A stretch of DNA of 64,000 nt from NCBI RefSeq assembly GCF_018687715.1, contig NC_056758.1:29390967-29454966 (forward strand), written 5' to 3'. The first letter of the stretch is position 1. Every line of letters begins with the position of its first letter. The notes under the pieces were generated by a model. The model saw only the letters and a list, made by a program, of their open reading frames with translations. It was not told the DNA's origin and made no database searches. A program made the translations under genes and the position numbers. This document shows, piece after piece, positions 33,440 to 45,591 of the stretch. The DNA is from Carya illinoinensis. Taxonomy: Eukaryota; Streptophyta; Magnoliopsida; Fagales; Juglandaceae.

Positions 33440-36390
33440 AAAAATGGGCTTAACAAAAAAGGGAAGGGGCATCTTCAGGTGGGAAGGCCCGAGGCACGTT
33501 AGCAAAAACATCAGGCATCTCTTTTCGCCAAAATTCATCAACCACTCGGAGGGAACCTTCCTCAGGATAGAACAAATTCTGGTCAAGAATCCTGAGTTTG
33601 GTGGCAAGATCAGCCAGAAGACGGTCCCTTAGCCTCCCAATACCGCAGCCATACCCAAAAGCGAAAGGCATCATCCCTCGTAGCAGGGACATGGGCCAAT
33701 TGGTCGCAAAGCAGTGCGACCTCCTCCCGAGCAACAGTCAGCTCTCCCTCTTTCTCAAACAGACCTCCTCCTTGGAAGACCTGCAGTTGTCTTGAGAACA
33801 GGCCAGGTCTCTATGAAGAGAGGACAGTGCCTCACCACGGGCGGCAAGCTCGAAATTTAGACTAGAGTTCTCAGCCTTAAGACTCTCCTGAGCTTCTAAA
33901 AGTTGCCGCCTGGCAGAATCCCTCTCCGAAAGGAGAATTGACGAGGCAAAGTAGACCTTGGCCTTGGCCTCGTTTGCTAGGCAGGCTGCTTTATGTTGCG
34001 CAAGGAGTTCAACCTCACCTATCTCCAGATCACCTTGTAAAGAGTGGGAGTAGCTCTTGGATTGCTCTAGTAGGATTTTCTCCTCCCTATCCTCAGCCAG
34101 AGCAGCCAATACAACCTTGTCAGCCAGCCATCTCTCCTCGCCATCTCTTCAAGGCACGTTTGGCTATGAAGCATAGCTGGCGACGCCCCCTGACCTCCTC
34201 CTCGAGATAAGCACAATCAGCAACAATCCATGCAGCCAAATCATTGATCCCCTGCAAAAAAGAAAAACAACCCTCCTTGCCACTGCCGTCCCCATCGCCG
34301 CCATGTTCTCGCAGCCTAAGGGACATGGAGAGCTTAGCTGACCTGGCCCTTTTTGGCCTGGCCGCCTCCCCCTAGGCCGTGTCTGGGATACAACAGCCCG
34401 CCCCAACACCTGCCCTGCTTTTGAGTTTCCTGTGCTGGTGGGGCGGGCGAGTCAGTTTGAGCTAAGCACCAGAGTGGTTGCGGCCCTCAATCTCGATTCA
34501 ATCACTCTAATGGGAGCTTGCTCGCCCCCTTCTACTACTGTTGCCCTTGCAAAGGCGACCACTGTTTTGCCCATAGGCAGCCACGGCGAAACGCCAGGCG
34601 CCTTACTTGTGGATGAGGCAGAAGGCGCCACAAGGGACGTCCCTCCACGCCCAGTTGAAACAGGTGGCGAGGTTGGTTCACACCCAACTTCCCCAGAGAG
34701 CTTACCAGACACCATCTCTGAGGAAAAAACCCCCTCGCCCATTGGCAGTGGGCCTGGACTTTCTCTTCCTCCTACCCATGCCTCATCTGTTGGCGGGGAT
34801 ATTGACTCTTTCCTTGAGAAGAAGTGGGCGAATTTCTTGAAGGAAGAAGCTCACCTTCGTGATGCTGACTTGGCTCAACTACCACCTCCTCTGCCCCCTT
34901 TGAGCTTGGCTGGTCCATTGGGGAGGACGATGGCTCCGTCTGCAAGGCCCGAGGGAGAAAATCTTTCAGCCCCTAGCAAGATCATGAGGGGGGATACTAG
35001 TGGTGGTGGTTCTTCAACATCAGCCCACTCTCAGGCAGAGACCACTGCCCAGATGGCAAATCATCTGAAAATTTGGCTTTCTGAGGTATTATACTTCGTG
35101 TCCTTTCTTGTATATACTTATTTCGTATCTTTGCCCTTTTTTTTTTGTAGGTGGGGTAGAACCCTGGCTGTGGCCCTCCTCCGAAGATACTGCAAGGACC
35201 TCCAGTTGGGGCAACAGGGACTCAGCGGTGGCCAACTACAGAGACCCAAGAGAAGGAATGCCCTCCTGCGGCACCAAGCCTTAGGCGCCCCTTGAGGGCG
35301 TCAGAGTATCCTGTAGAGCAAAAGAAGGCGGAGAGAGACTTCCAGAGCAAGCTTTCTTTTGGCGACCGCCTGCTTCATTCTTCTTCTTAATCCTCTTCTC
35401 TCTCTTCTCGGCGGCCACCTCCTTTTCTCCATTGTTCTTCTTTTTGCTCCTTTTTTCCCTCTTTTCAGCGGCCTCTTCATCCTCCTCCTCTTCCGAACGC
35501 TTCTTCCGCTTAGAGGATTTAGACCTCGCAGTTTTCTCGGTGGACTTCGGCAGGGGAGGAGGAATGGTGTCTGTAATCATGAAGTCACACCCTTGAACAA
35601 AAGACCGGTTGGGAGACTTCAAGAACCAATCAATGTGGGCGATAGTTAGCAAGTTGTCAGTCCAGAGCACCTCTGGATTAGCTTTGGTCCAAGAATCAAC
35701 TGTCGCGATTCGAGCCAGTTCACGACACGACAGGGTCGGCATCTTACACCACAGATCCTTCTCATCGGGAAGAGGGTGCCAAATCGTTCTAATTGAAAAA
35801 TCACGGAAAACTTCTTCCGTGCCGGTGTATTCCCAATTTTGGCCGAAGACATAAAAGAACCTAGTGGTCCACGCCTTGGCATTGGAGTAGCGAGTCTCGA
35901 ACCGGCCAATGTTTGCCCATCATCTTTTCTACGGAAGCCGAGGACATTGCCCTTGGAAGCTTCCCTCAGGTTATAGAACGACAAAAACTCTCAAGCGGTC
36001 AAATCAGGATAAGGGTCCCCGAGAAGCTCCAAAGCCATGCAAAACACAATACAAGCGCAGAGATACATCCTTAACGCGAAATGGTGCATTTGAGAGGGAG
36101 CGAAGTTGAGGAGATCCAAAAGGTCGCGGAGTGGGCAGTAGAAAGGGAACCTCAACCTATGCTGCAAATCAGAAACGAGGATAGCCACTCTAGGGGCAAA
36201 GCCCTCACTATCACAAACTCCATATTCAGGAAGACGTAAGACAACAATATTAGGAATATGATAGTCCTCACAAATCGTGAGAAGATTTTTCTCTCAGAGA
36301 CATGAACGCCATCGGTACCCAGTGAAAACTGTGCTCTCAGGGATCGCAAAGGAGCTTTCAGAAACCTCGCCTTCAACGTAAGAAGCCATT
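33440..36390 (-). pseudogene. Antisense ORF of the Tat element (gypsy-type transposon domain plus coiled coil), rearranged
   Basis: Read on the minus strand from the right, the gene starts MASYVEGEVSESSFAIPEST (36387) and continues through LPEYGVCDSEGFAPRVAI and HRLRFPFYCPLRDLLDLLNF to ALRMYLCACIVFCMALELLG. It then gives a basic acidic-repeat linker (KRKKRSEEEEDEEAAEKREK, about 35500). This matches the plan of the antisense ORF of Tat elements, annotated as a putative gypsy-type transposon domain (PF04195-like). After a segment in the opposite orientation (34380-35290) it resumes at about 34254 with GINDLAAWIVADCAYLEEEV and a long coiled coil (34109-33738). The last block is RLRDRLLADLATKLRILDQN. 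Stops and shifts are present. The role of this protein is unknown. Confidence 0.65.
34380..35290 (+). other. Segment of the antisense ORF in apparent inverted orientation
   Basis: The plus strand carries a 287-codon open frame (34432-35295), rich in Pro, Ser, Thr and acidic residues. It contains FLEKKWANFLKEEAHLRDAD and QAETTAQMANHLKIWLSE. Directly after that comes an intron-like GAG|GTATTATAC ... TTTTGTAG|GTGGGG at 35085-35150. The flanking coding pieces read on the minus strand. The simplest reading is an inversion of about 0.9 kb inside the antisense ORF; the alternative is a captured unrelated frame. Confidence 0.45.
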
Positions 36391-36836
36391 AAAATCGATT
36401 GGAAAAAGATAGCAAGACGAGCAGAGAGCATAACAGGGAAAGGAATGAAGAGGTAGAGAACGTAGCAAGGAAAAAAAATGAAGTTTTGAAGGGTAGTGAA
36501 ATGCGAAAGGCCAAACGGAAAGAAAAAGTAACTTTGCAAGAAGACTAACAAGCATAAGTAAACTGTTTGTCTTCTATGCCACAATAGCGGGAAATGATAT
36601 CAAATCTACAGTTCTTCGTAACCAAATCTTTATGGGGAAAAGGAAATGACATAAACCTGCCAAAGGGTGTAACGGGCCAAAAACACAAAAAGGTCGTGGG
36701 TTATTTGGGCCCATGACCATCTCTACATAATTTCCAAATACCTAAGCTCATGCAGTCACACCAGCACTTTCACACCGACAAGATTGGTCGAAAATAAATT
36801 TCATTCGCCAGAAGGCGAATAGAATTGGCGGGGTAG

Positions 36837-37247
36837 TTAGAGGGACCATTCCAACCAGAGGACCCTGGAGCATATAAAAAGGGCCCATAATACATTAAAC
36901 ACCAAGAAGCTCAAAGTTTGGGCCCAACATGAGTCCAAAAGTCACGAAGGATGGTTAAGAGGAATTCAAAAAGAGACATACATGGCGCCATCTTTAACGG
37001 AAGGATAAAAACAGTAAGAAGTGATAGGATTATTCAAAATCCTAAGACCTGATCTGTTCCGATAAATCCTGGATGAGATATGTATGACAAACGAGCTTAT
37101 ATATACAAGTAATCTTTAAGGTTTAAGGGGAATGATCTCTCTGAACTAACTTTAACATCGGAGTGTTTGCATGAGGAGCCCCCTCGAGTTTCATCAAAGA
37201 AGAACAGCTAAACTGTGAGGGATTGGAAGTGAGACAAGTCCCAAACA
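36837..37247 (+). repeat. 3' LTR of the Tat element
   Basis: It pairs with the 5' LTR at 27185-27576 and ends CCCAAACA. A purine-rich GGCGGGGTAG just before it (36828-36836) is the likely polypurine tract. It carries about 20 extra bases near 36870 (GGAGCATATAAAAAGGGCCC) that the 5' LTR lacks. Confidence 0.85.
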
Positions 37248-37431
37248 GATTCAATGTTAAGAGATTCGAAGGAACCCAATGAATAGCTTACGAGATTTGC
37301 GATTCTCCTCGACAGGTTATCCATTTTATGACCAAAATCAGTTGACTGTTAAATAGCTTTTATTACTTTCTTATTGGCTGGTTGCAAAGAAATACACGCA
37401 TCATACATACAGAACAGAGCAAGTGTGCCTC

Positions 37432-37985
37432 GTTTGTTTTCAGAGATGAGATAAGATAAGATAAAAAAAAAAAAAAAGTATATGAGATGAGATTAGATTA
37501 AATATATATTTATTTATAGAGATGAGATGAGATAGTTTGACTTTGTTATAATTAGTAATATGATAAGACCCACAAGTACTTGTAGTACTTTTTATAGTAT
37601 TTTATTTTTTTATTTATTTACCAATGGTGCAATTTTATTTTATTTTTTTATGCTGCTTCTTTTTTTTTTTAACCATTTGGTCTTTTTTTTTTTTTTTTTG
37701 GCTGTTTTCTTTGTTTATTTATTTACCAATTATGCAATTTATTTTTTTTTTTGCTACTTCCTTTTTAAAAAAAAAAAAAAAATTGGTCTTTTTTTTTTTT
37801 TTTTGCTGCTTCTTTTGTTGATTTATTTACCAATGGTGCAATTTTTATTTTTTTTTAACTGCTTTCTTTATTTATTTACCTTATGTGTAAATATTTTTTC
37901 TTTTAATCAAATATTTTGCTTCACATTTGGTATAACTTTTACTTTTTTTGCAGTGTGTATTCATGTCAATATACTGTTTATTTAA
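37432..37985. repeat. MITE end followed by T-rich tandem repeats
   Basis: 37432-37530 has the GAGATGAGATAAGATAAG style of a MITE terminus. From 37610 to 37860 a unit containing TTTATTTACCAATGGTGCAA repeats three times with long T or A runs between. The 141-codon Phe-rich frame here is an effect of the T runs. Confidence 0.55.
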
Positions 37986-37989
37986 ATTA

Positions 37990-38812
37990 TATTATTAGAG
38001 GGAACAATATTAAAATAAGGTGAGATCCGGGAAGATAAAAAATTGAGAATAAACTTAAAATCTTTTAAGATGAAAATTAATAGATCGAAATGTCTTTATT
38101 TTTGTAAAAGTTCTAACCATACGAAAACTTTGAGAAGTGTTCAAAATTTTGGTTTTTAGTCACGAAAGCAGATGAGTCCGAATGCCGAATGAAGTGACAC
38201 TAAAGAAGTTAAACATCCATCTAATCTAATTTTTCCTTGTATGGTCCTATCTCAGCACTCGAGTCAAGCAATAATGGAAAGGTAATTCAAATGATCTTAT
38301 AATTTACAAGAGACCATTTTTAATATTGCATTTCTTATTCAACTTCCGTTCTGCCAGGGCAAATCGTGCGAACGCATCAGTTGTTGACTGGAATGAATCA
38401 GAATCAAAATTCTTATATGAGAACACTAAATGATATGCAGGCATGAGAATTATCCGAACAAACTAACAGTCATGCCATATTGGAAGAGGACTTCCCAGGA
38501 CTTAAAAATTTAAGGAAATTAGGTACTTCTAGAGTTTCAGTTGGTTAAACATATGGTGCCAGACGTCCTTTATTCTTTTTTCTTTCGAGACACAAAAAGC
38601 TTCAGAAGTCCCATAAAGAGGAAAAGAGATACCACACAAACTAATTTTCAGTAACTAGGATTTATGGGAGCACTCTTATTGACGTTCTCAATCGAGCATT
38701 ATCCTCGAGTCACCTCATATGAAGTACAAGCCCTAAGATCAAGAAGAACGAGGGCTCAATCAAAACAATTGAACGGATGTATACTGCAACTCAAAATGTG
38801 ATGGTTAATATG
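37990..38812. other. Spacer and 3' flank of the AlkB-like gene
   Basis: No gene is recognised. The part nearest 38812 is expected to hold the 3' UTR of the minus-strand dioxygenase gene. Confidence 0.4.
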
Positions 38813-41158
38813 CTAATCAACACTGCAGAGCTTCCTTAGAGTTACCGAGATTCTCCTTCTCTGATTTAGTTCCTGCCCTTCCCATATTTGAAACCCTGGC
38901 TTCCGGTTGATTTCGTGCTTCCAACTGTAGCGAGCTTCTCCTGATATAAGAACTAGCGATCCAGGGGTCATATAAACCGGAATCCTTGTCGTGGGTGGAT
39001 GCGACTTTCCCCCATTTGCAGCGTCACAATGAGGTTGTCCAACTTTGGTGAAATGCATCACACATGATGACTCCAAGGAGACAATTGCAATACCATCTTC
39101 AAAGCGCATAAGGTCTACATGTGCACAGATCCCCTGCACATACGTGTGCTGGAATGTCATGTAAATTTTATTTGACACCAATAAATAAAGCATAGGGCAA
39201 GTACTTTAAACTTTTAAGTCAAGAAGAGTATAATTGGCAATATATAAAGCACCAGAAGGCCCATAGGCTTAAGCTTTTAGGTTGAGTGACATCCCAAAAT
39301 ATAAATATTGAATCTTACTAAAAGGACTCCCCAGGGAGATTATCTCCTCAACACACAACTCTACATTGCAACATGGCGATTGCATAAGAGAATTGCGGAT
39401 ATATTATAGATGCCTTGGTAAAGACACTTGATGTGGAACCACAAAAGGCCATTCACTTCAGATGCGAAAGATGCAACAGAGCTTGATTGCAGCATTTTCT
39501 CTCTTTGCCGCATCAATACTCAACAAACTTGCATACATCCATATATCTATATAAATATATATATCAATATATATACATAGTAAAAAGAAATTAAAAAAAT
39601 ACCCAAGCAAATAACCCAGTTTCTCAGTTTTCTTTTGCTCCCTTCTTTTTCCTCACCCTTCCTGAGATCCAAACTAACCCACTTAACACACAAAAGCCAA
39701 AACAGAGTTAAGGTTCTACCAAAACAATGTCGATAAATAAAATTTGAGACCGGAAATTTTCATTTCGAACAACGTGACCTGGCTTGATTTTATCGTTATT
39801 TATAAAAAGATAGACAACATAGACACCACCGGTACAATCTTTAGAAACCCTCATAAAAGACACCGCCAATACAATCTTTAGAAACCATTATTACTTCCAA
39901 GGGAAGCACAAGAGGTTAAACTGATCACATAGAAGTTTGCAGAAATAAGCCAAAATCAACAATCTCAAAGCCCCATAACTTCATGACTAATGCCTCAAGA
40001 CCATGTACTTGGAACTAGAAGTAGTTATCTCGCACCTCACCTGGCTGGTATGCATTTACAATGAGTTGATCAAAGAGAGGTTCCCTCCAAAGTAAATCTG
40101 ATGGAAATGCACATTCTTCTTCAGCCCCATAATAAGTTCCCGAGTTCATAGGATCAAGACCAGGATCATTTAAAAGCACCAGCTCACGGATAGAATCTGA
40201 AATCTCACTTGCCCATGCCGGAAGATTTCCAAACCTCATAGCCTGCAGAGCAAGAAACCGATAAGCTTATCTGAAAAAACCTATATCAAAAGTAAGTTTC
40301 ACATGTAATTGCTATCATCACGTTAATTGTGATCCCCAGTTTGCAAATGAAATCTTCATACAGTATCCAACTACCATCAAGCTGTTCTCAACTACCATCT
40401 AAACTAATAACCAACGGGTAAACTGCTTCATACACGACAACCAATGTGACAGGTAAAAGCCTTATCTTGACGTTAGCATACCCATAATTAGTACCAGATT
40501 ATATATTCAAGATTTAGAACACTATGCTAATCTTATGTTACATTCTAGGCTGGCACGGACCTGGTTATGAGAGGCTTCAGTGAACCATCCTTCTGCAACC
40601 ACACGTTCGCACAAAACACACCATGTGAGACTTTAACAATGATGTTAAACCTAAAATCATATGAATTTACTACATAACATTACACAGCCTTATAATGTTA
40701 AAATAAAATTCTATTCAATTGAAACTTTATTCATTAGATGGAAAATTATTTCTGTTTCGTATCAGTGGCAATGGACTCCTCTTTATCCTTCCATTTCTTC
40801 GATTTTTCCTTATAAACCAAAAAAAAAAAAAAAATCAATATCGAAAATCTGGGAAAGGGGAGGAAAAGGTAAAGGACAGAAAGAAGAGTGGGTGGGAATG
40901 AAAAGCACCATTTTCGATGGAGAAGAGCAGGGAAGACTGTTGTCCAGGCGAGAGAAAATCCCTGCACAACCACAACCCTCTGATCTCTTTGATTTGTTCC
41001 CAGTTGGTGTTTTGATCGAACGTTGTTGGGGTAGGTCGATCTTCGTGCATTTCATCATGTTCTTCCAATTGAGACGATTGTTGTTGTTCGTACTCGTAGC
41101 CTTCGCTGTCCGATGACTCGCCAAACACTTCTTTGAAAACTGCCTCTTGATCATCCAT
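38813..41158 (-). CDS. AlkB-like 2-oxoglutarate/Fe(II)-dependent dioxygenase (complete, four exons)
   Basis: Exons 41158-40909, 40592-40561 (32 nt), 40242-40036 and 39133-38813 join in frame to 269 residues, all with GT-AG introns. The acidic N-terminus starts MDDQEAVFKEVFGESSDSEG. The small exon 2 gives GWFTEASHNQ. Exon 3 begins AMRFGNLPAWASEI and ends VNAYQPGE. Exon 4 opens GICAHVDLMRFEDGIAIVSL. The iron ligands are His168 and Asp170 (HVD) and His236 (YSWKHEI); the 2-oxoglutarate-binding motif is RISVTLR (257-263), matching the AlkB RxNxTxR pattern. The family oxidatively demethylates alkylated nucleic acids or proteins; the substrate here is unknown (ALKBH7/8-like group). The start was chosen at MDDQ because residues in frame upstream (from 41263, MYRILGKKN) look like translated leader. 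The closest relative I recall is Arabidopsis At4g02485. Confidence 0.92.
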
Positions 41159-41263
41159 TTCTTCGAAAATTAGCTCGAAATTGATTCTGACTGGGCAAAG
41201 GCAACCTACTTTCTTCTTTTTTCCCAAGTAATTTCCATTCTTTTTTCCCAGAATTCGATACAT

Positions 41264-42300
41264 TTTAACTAATTAATTTTTTGAGAAATACAAACAAAAA
41301 AATAAGATAAAAAAAATTCTAACTTAAAGTAATATTTTTTTAAAAAAAATGTCGTCGTTCATTCATTCATTAAGAAAAATTTTCATTCATAACTAGATAT
41401 ATGCGAGAATATTCTCGCATCAATTATTTAGAGCCAATACACTACTAAACTGATCTAGATTTCATTGCTAATAATTTTTATAACAAACATTCAAAAGATA
41501 ACACTCTATCTAAATAAAGACTCAACATCATTCTTTTATAGAAAATGCGAACTCAACCTTTACGAATACAATCATCCAAGAGACAAGCTCTTTTTTAATT
41601 TTTATTGTACAATAAAGAAAACAATAACGAAAAATGATATATTACAATTTAGACTAACTTTAGTAGACTTTGAAAGTATGTGAAGACAACAAATTTACCT
41701 CTTTTCAGCCACAAAAGTTATATTTGAAAAATTTGATTGTGGCGATTCTAGTGATCCAGCATATGTGGCTAGAAGAGTTGCCAGAAGGGATGGCGTGTGA
41801 GGACCATACGTGGTGATTTCTATGAAACCGCCAATATCCTCCAAATAATTTACAGTCTGAGAGTCTTCTTATACTGCATTGGTCTCTCAAGAGTTGCTAA
41901 AAACTATAGATATGACTTTTTCAATCTTGAAAGAAGAAAAATAAATTAAGAAATAAGGGAAGAAAATGGAGAAGGACTGAAGTAGCAAGAGAAGTGAGAG
42001 GGCAGGGAATGAGAGAGAGAAGGCAAAAAACAAATCTGGAGGTTTATTTTTAGGAGTGAGAGAGGATTCCGGGAGGAGAGAGGAAGACAAAAAAAAAAAA
42101 CTATTTTTTGAGTGCAAATAGTATTAAAGTTATGTATAAGTAGTAACACTATCATTTATTTTATAAAAATTTTATACATCACACTATTATCAAAATATAA
42201 GCTAAATATAAACCTACGTACAAATGTGTAAGTGAAAAATATAAAAATTGAAAGATTAAGTCAAATGGATTCCTCCATAGTCTTATTAACTAAGGCATCT
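41264..42300. other. AT-rich spacer
   Basis: No gene is supported. Short frames at 41705-42155 on the minus strand are low-complexity and match nothing I know. Confidence 0.4.
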
Positions 42301-42309
42301 TTAAGATGG

Positions 42310-42655
42310 TCTAAACCCATCTTCTCCAAATTTATTTCATCTCAATACTTAAATCTCATTCAAATATAAATATTTTTCATTTTCAAATTTTTAACTTTTG
42401 TATCTAATCATTACAACATTTTCAAACTTCCAAACATAATAAAAAACAATTCAACTTTTTCAAATTTAAAAACTAAAATAGTATTAAAAAATTGTATTAT
42501 AATAATATTTTAACTTTATAATTTTTTTTTAATTTTTTATCTCTCATTTCTCAAAATATCATAAAACATCTTAATTTAAACTATTTTACTACCATTCACA
42601 TACTATTTCCCTATCATTCTCGTACTTATCATCTCATTTCAACATTCAAATGAGG
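42310..42655 (-). repeat. MITE-like element, minus orientation
   Basis: Ends CATCTCATTTCAACATTCAAA. The internal order (TTTTCAAATTT, CTAATCATTACAACATTTTC, a poly-AT core, then ACTACCATTCACATACTATT) reads, reversed, like the dispersed GATGAGATGAG MITE family. Confidence 0.55.
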
Positions 42656-42659
42656 CTTA

Positions 42660-43020
42660 AGAGTAGATTGGATACTAGAATATATCATTATATTTATTAA
42701 TAGTAGTGAAATACTTTGAATTAAAATATTTTAATGGATTTTGAAAAATGAGAGAGTAAAAATTGAATAGAAATATTATAAAATTAAAAAATAATTTAAA
42801 TATTACTTTTTAATATTATTTTTATTTTAAAGAAATATTGTCCTTTATGTTTTGTTGTTATAGAAAGTTATAATGATTAGTTAATAATTGAATGAGAAAA
42901 TTGAAGATTTGAAACTTGAAAACGTTTTGTGTTTGAATTATATTTAAGAAAGAAATATGAATGTTTGAAAATATCATAAAATACTTGAGAATAGTTGTGT
43001 TATCAAACAGATCCAAAGTA
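42660..43020 (+). repeat. MITE-like element, plus orientation
   Basis: Starts AGAGTAGATTGGATACTAG and ends GTGTTATCAAACAGATCC. The internal order matches the copy at 4944-5312. It abuts the opposite-orientation copy at 42310-42655. Confidence 0.55.
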
Positions 43021-43029
43021 TTAAAAAAA

Positions 43030-44155
43030 AGGATCATCACATATTATTTAATTGAAGAATAGTATTAATTGATGGTTTTTATACTACTGATCATCCACGT
43101 AAGATAATTTAATTTGTAAAATTTAAAATTTAAATCTATATTTCAAATCTAATGTTACGGAAATTGTGTATGGTGTGAATTTTCATAATAGAATTATTCT
43201 TAATTGAACAATCTTATTATGACTTATTGTGTTTTGTGTCTTTTGACCACTGCATGCAATGAGATATCACAATATTATGTTTATTAGAAAACTTGTATGA
43301 GATTAGACATTTGATGATTCACACTGTAATAATACCAGCTCATTGGCCACGTGCCAATGGGGTTAAACCGAGGGAAATAAAAAGATAGTGCTGCAAGGCT
43401 ACATGCCACCCAGAGTTGTCTATTGGCCCATTGGGTGTGCCCCACGCAAATTGCATTTTGTTTTTTTACTTTTTTAAAAAAATATTTTTTAAAAAATTAA
43501 AAAAAAAATCAATTTAGTAATAGTTATTTTTTTAATTATTAAATAAAAATAAATAAAATAAAATACATAAAGAGTCAAATTAAAGAACAAATTTAAACGG
43601 TATAGTAGCATTTTTCAATAAAAATTCAAAGAATGGGATGGTGTAGCACATGTTACTTAAGGTGTGATGATACGTGAAACTAATACGCGTGAAAGTTGAA
43701 GTTCATACAGTAACCAAAAACAGAAAAAAAATATATATATATATATATATATATGAACAGAAAATTTTTTTTGAAGGATTGAAATCAAAAAGAATTAATT
43801 TTGGAAGATGGTGTTTTCTTTTAATAGGGAAAATTGGTTTTTTCGGTTGCATGGCCACATATTTCTTTTCTATTTAAAAAAATATAGTTACAAGTATAAC
43901 TATGCATTAATATGTATATTAATTTAATATGATTAGTCAAAAATAAATTTTATTGAAAATAGTACTAATTTAAATTTTAAATATGAAGGAATCAATATTG
44001 ATACGCAAATTAATATGTGACTTTATTTATACGTAGTAAAATTCTTTCCATTTCACTTTCTATGAAATTTCCACTTAAATCCGAAGGATTTCGATCACAA
44101 GTTTTCTTTCCTTGTTTTTTCCCTAGTCCTACTGAGTCTATAAGCTAAGAATTGT
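43030..44155. other. AT-rich spacer
   Basis: No gene. An (AT)n tract lies at 43732-43754. A palindromic CATTGGCCACGTGCCAATG at 43342-43360 is the only striking short feature. Confidence 0.45.
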
Positions 44156-44158
44156 TTA

Positions 44159-44690
44159 GAGCATCTTCATTACTTTGGCCAAATGAGAAGGATTGTTAAA
44201 ATTTGGATAATATGTGTTAAAAAGACTCGACATTATATTTGGCACATCTAAAATAATTTAGATTTCAGCTACAGTACTTGGCCAAATATAAAATATTACT
44301 ATTAGTTTATCAAATATTAAAATATTAGCTTCTCACTCTAAGCAAAAATATTATTTGGTTAGTAATCAAGAAATTTAGACAAATTTTTAGTTGAATTTAA
44401 TCAAATATTTCTTGTTATTAGCATTAAATGACATTTGAAAATATGATTTTTTTTAATATTAATTTAAGTAGAATATAATTATTATTAATATTTAATTGGT
44501 AGAACTATAAAATGTGATAAAAATAAATTAAATAAAAAAATTATTATATTAATAATATTTTATTGTTATATAAAGAGTGAATGGATAATTAAATGCGATG
44601 ATTGAATTTAAATGAAATAGACAAATGTAAAAAAATATGATATTGGCTAAATTTTAAATATGCATTTAGCTAAATCAATGAATATGCTAT
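44159..44690. mobile_element. Tourist-like MITE (decayed)
   Basis: Left end GAGCATCTTCATTACTTTGG follows TTA. The right end, reversed, reads AGCATATTCATTGATTTAGC, and both continue with similar inner sequence (CCAAAT or CTAAAT, then TTAAAATTT). The last bases of the right end are degenerate. Confidence 0.6.
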
Positions 44691-45389
44691 GGTGGGCTTA
44701 TATATATATATATATATATATCAAAATATAACAAAATAGACATATATAAATGTATTTCACACTCTTAACTATAACAAAAAAGGGGAAAAAAGCACATACA
44801 ACACTATTTTCTGACCTTTAAAATGAATGAAAAATATTATGACCTGATATATATAATATTGATGACTCAATCTTGAATGCAAAATGCAAAGAAAAGTTTC
44901 TATTTATCATCTCCTATGTATGGTCAAATCATTAGTGAATAAATGGAAAATAACAAATAAAATTTTAATTAATGAATTTCATGTTAAAGGTATTTATCAG
45001 TAAAGTGTATAATGAATACATAAAAGTGACTGTACATAATAAAATTCTAAAAATTAATAGAAAAATAATAATTAAATGGGCAATAAATAACATATTTCTT
45101 ACAAAATTCATATAATTTGAATTTATAGAGTAATATTAATCTGTCTTTTTCTAGCAAATAACACTCACTCCCACTTTCTTTTAACGACAAGATCTTATCT
45201 AAACAACCGAACGACTGAGATTCTGGCAATTTGTGATATTCAAACGTTGGTATTGTGAAGTTTATCGAAATATTTTCTTTTTTTTTTAAAAAAAATTTTT
45301 TGGTTGCATTAGGAAGATATAACATTTGAGATGTTTGAGTTATTTTGTCATCACGTGTTTTGTTTACTCCCCCTTCATTTCTTATCTTA

Positions 45390-45591
45390 AATGCATGGCC
45401 AATATTTCACATTTGTTGGGACGATAGGAGTATGCATTTGGGTAAGGGACCCAAGGGCGCAGATGCCAGCAGCCCACTGGATAATTCGGCTTTCGACCCA
45501 ATTGAAAAGCCTACCCTCCACTCTCGATAACCCATTTGAAAAGTCTATCAGATGGTACAAATGGTTATTGCCTGAATGTAGACATAAGGTA
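45390..45591 (+). other. Exon-like fragment of unknown origin
   Basis: A GC-richer island with an open frame reading through MPAAHWIIRLSTQLKSLPST and NPFEKSIRWYKWLLPECRHK. It ends exactly at CATAAG|GTAAGAAA, a strong splice donor. No upstream acceptor or partner exons were identified. It may be a captured exon or the relic of a deleted gene; I do not recognise the protein. Confidence 0.35.

Larger units (their letters stand above)
27185..37247 (+). mobile_element. Ty3/gypsy LTR retrotransposon, Tat lineage, complete but inactivated (about 10.06 kb)
   Basis: Two LTRs of about 392 and 411 bp bound a primer-binding site, gag, protease, RT, RNase H, a second RNase H, integrase, a tandem-repeat spacer and an antisense ORF. 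The duplicated RNase H and the antisense ORF between integrase and the 3' LTR are hallmarks of the Tat lineage (Retand/Ogre type). Flanking pentamers are GGTTC (27180-27184) and GATTC (37248-37252), a target duplication with one change. The LTRs differ by many substitutions and indels, and every coding part has stops or frameshifts, so the copy is old and dead. Confidence 0.9.

Noticed and set aside
37560..37985. A 141-codon Phe-rich open frame
   Set aside because: Produced by long T runs in a tandem repeat; no start context, domain or splice support.
41159..41263. Upstream in-frame ATG of the AlkB-like gene (MYRILGKKN...)
   Set aside because: The 35 extra residues are Lys-rich and unlike the acidic start seen in the family; most likely translated leader, though not excluded.
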